DNA of 64,000 nt from Oscheius dolichura (lineage: Eukaryota; Nematoda; Chromadorea; Rhabditida; Rhabditidae). Shown here in pieces: positions 62,703 to 64,000 of this stretch. The stretch's first letter is position 1. Every line of letters begins with the position of its first letter. The stretch covers positions 1,860,001 to 1,924,000 of the forward strand of contig OW051493.1 of assembly GCA_932521035.1 (NCBI GenBank), read 5' to 3'. Position numbers and translations under genes: made by a program. The notes under the pieces were generated by a model, which saw only the letters and a list, made by a program, of their open reading frames with translations, did no database searches and was not told the origin of the DNA.

Positions 62703-64000
62703 TTATTTCCTCCACTGTCCGCTGGTGGTCTTAACCATCCAGTCATCCACAACCATGACATTATACGAGGAGACGAATGTGACCGGAGGACGGGTCCTGT
62801 CGATGAGTTTTCCCTGCTCGGCAATGTATTCGTCCTCCTCGTTACTCCACAACACATCCACCCAGTCGACGGCCACCTGTCCCCGGGTCAACCGTCCAGC
62901 CAGTTCGACATTCACCCGAAGGGAAGTCTTCTTGTGGATCACAGCCAGGGGGTTGATGGCCGTGGCTACGGCTATCTCGTCACAGTAGGTGTACTGACGG
63001 TTGTTGTTGGCCATCGCTTCTCTTCCTGGAAAGATTTGAGGTTATTTGGGAGAAAATTGGTGATAAACTGACCAACTTTCGTAGCAGCAGACAAGTAACC
63101 GGCAAGCGGAGTACCAGTCTTTAGATGTCGGTCAAAATCAACTTCTTTCTCGTGCTGGAAGAGGAAAATTGGATTAGGGTATTCAAACGAGAGTCTGGCA
63201 GTCAAAAGAGCCCAAAAACAACAAAAAAAGATTGAAAATTTGGCTCATTAGTTGTGACTGAACTTCTAAAATGGTCATTTTTCCTTTCGGACCATTTTCA
63301 ATCCATACCGAAGCTTTAAAATGAGAAAATCTTCGAATAATAGAGACCCAACGGAGTTTTTAGATGGAATACGGTATTTTAAAAGTATTAATTCTCCTTT
63401 TTAATTACTTTCTTTGTAAGAGAGACGGTAATGGTCAAAAATGAAACATTGATAAAAATTATGCAGTTTCCCGCACATTTTGCGTTTTTTTTTTTCGATT
63501 GTAAACCAAAAAGCTACGGTATTTTCACCAATATTCCGTATCCTCTCCATTTCCATACCTTAGGTCCTTCCAAGAAGAACGCCTCCCACGGTACGAGGGT
63601 CAAATTCTTCATTTCCTTCATAACAATGGCCGCTGCTTCCGGATCCCCGTGGAAATTGAACTCGGCTGTTGTTAGGGAATTCACATTCCCAATCCCTAAA
63701 AATCCGTTATTTTTATGGTGAGAAAATGGGGCAACTACCGTAGAAATTGCCTCCCATGATGACGAGTCTATTTGCCTGTTTGATAAAATTCCTATCGAGC
63801 TTGATGGCCAAGGCGATGTTGGTCAATGGTCCGAGACAGACTAGAGTCGCGTCGGGATTCTCCTGAATTTTTCCTAATCCGAAAAATTTGGTTAAACTAA
63901 CCTTGGTAAGGCGGAGAAGAGCCAAGGCGGCGACCTCCGTCTCATGGGAAGTGAAATCCTCGGGCTCTACCTTAGGCCACGCCTCTGGAGCATCGCCAAC
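62703..64000 (-). CDS. inosine-uridine-type nucleoside hydrolase (5' part outside window)
   Basis: Five exons join in phase: 64000-63902 (cut by the window edge), 63862-63739, 63695-63559, 63154-63073, 63025-62703, giving 254 residues of the C-terminal part plus stop. Landmarks: T-L-V-C-L-G-P-L-T-N-I-A-L-A, V-I-M-G-G-N-F, A-E-F-N-F-H-G-D-P-E-A-A, and Y-C-D-E-I-A-V-A-T-A-I-N-P. These match the IUNH family, which cleaves the N-glycosidic bond of nucleosides for purine/pyrimidine salvage. The N-terminal D-x-D-x-x-x-D-D calcium motif would lie outside. In the last exon the usual H-D motif reads C-D, a possible change at the base-leaving step. Confidence 0.88.

Overview
This 64 kb window looks like nuclear DNA of a nematode, though not a species I can name. 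The evidence is the gene content and gene form. Genes have many short introns (about 38-60 nt, ending in TTTCAG) mixed with some of 0.5-1.5 kb. There are small tandem families of F-box-like and BTB genes, plus ShK, C-type lectin, GT10 fucosyltransferase, globin, RING-MATH and SMYD-type genes. Repeats are mostly short non-autonomous DNA elements. I see no bacterial operon, CRISPR array or plasmid feature. All gene models below are hand-assembled from open frames, splice signals and intron phase; none is backed by RNA data.

Layout. 0-8 kb: a RING/coiled-coil/MATH gene (+) and a six-exon-plus GT10 fucosyltransferase (-). 8-13 kb: gene-poor, with a diverged array of about 12 copies of a 25-bp motif. 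13.8-15.7 kb: a K50 paired-like homeobox gene and part of an unrecognised conserved gene (both -). 15.9-18.2 kb: a secreted Q/N/Y-rich protein (+). 18-24.2 kb: mostly intergenic with a terminal-inverted-repeat element and one small gene. 24.2-35.3 kb: the most unstable part, with three decaying BTB copies (-), a tandem array of F-box genes (+) broken by transposed, duplicated fragments of another gene, three Helitron-like elements and a TTAA-flanked element inside an F-box pseudogene. 37-43.3 kb: a synaptotagmin-like gene and a globin gene (+), with hairpin elements in their introns. 44.4-59.3 kb: a second, longer F-box-like family (two or three usable genes, two relics) interleaved with an ShK cysteine-rich secreted protein, a 2.7 kb LTR retroelement that keeps only its integrase, and a SMYD-type gene. 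60-64 kb: a C-type lectin with a Cys/Pro-rich stalk and the 3' part of a nucleoside hydrolase (both -).

How it fits together. The F-box, BTB and RING-MATH genes are all families known as substrate receptors or ligases of ubiquitin pathways, so the accessory blocks look like fast-evolving ubiquitin-adaptor clusters. The window catches several stages of birth and death: intact copies, nonsense or frameshifted copies, single-exon relics and chimeric junctions. The housekeeping-like genes (fucosyltransferase, homeobox, synaptotagmin-like, globin, SMYD, nucleoside hydrolase) are intact in the exons I can join.

The least explained structures are the 11.3-12.65 kb motif array, the set of tRNA-like A-box/B-box bodies, and the six-member hairpin family. 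These are the best candidates for something undescribed; I do not see a clear novel enzymatic system.
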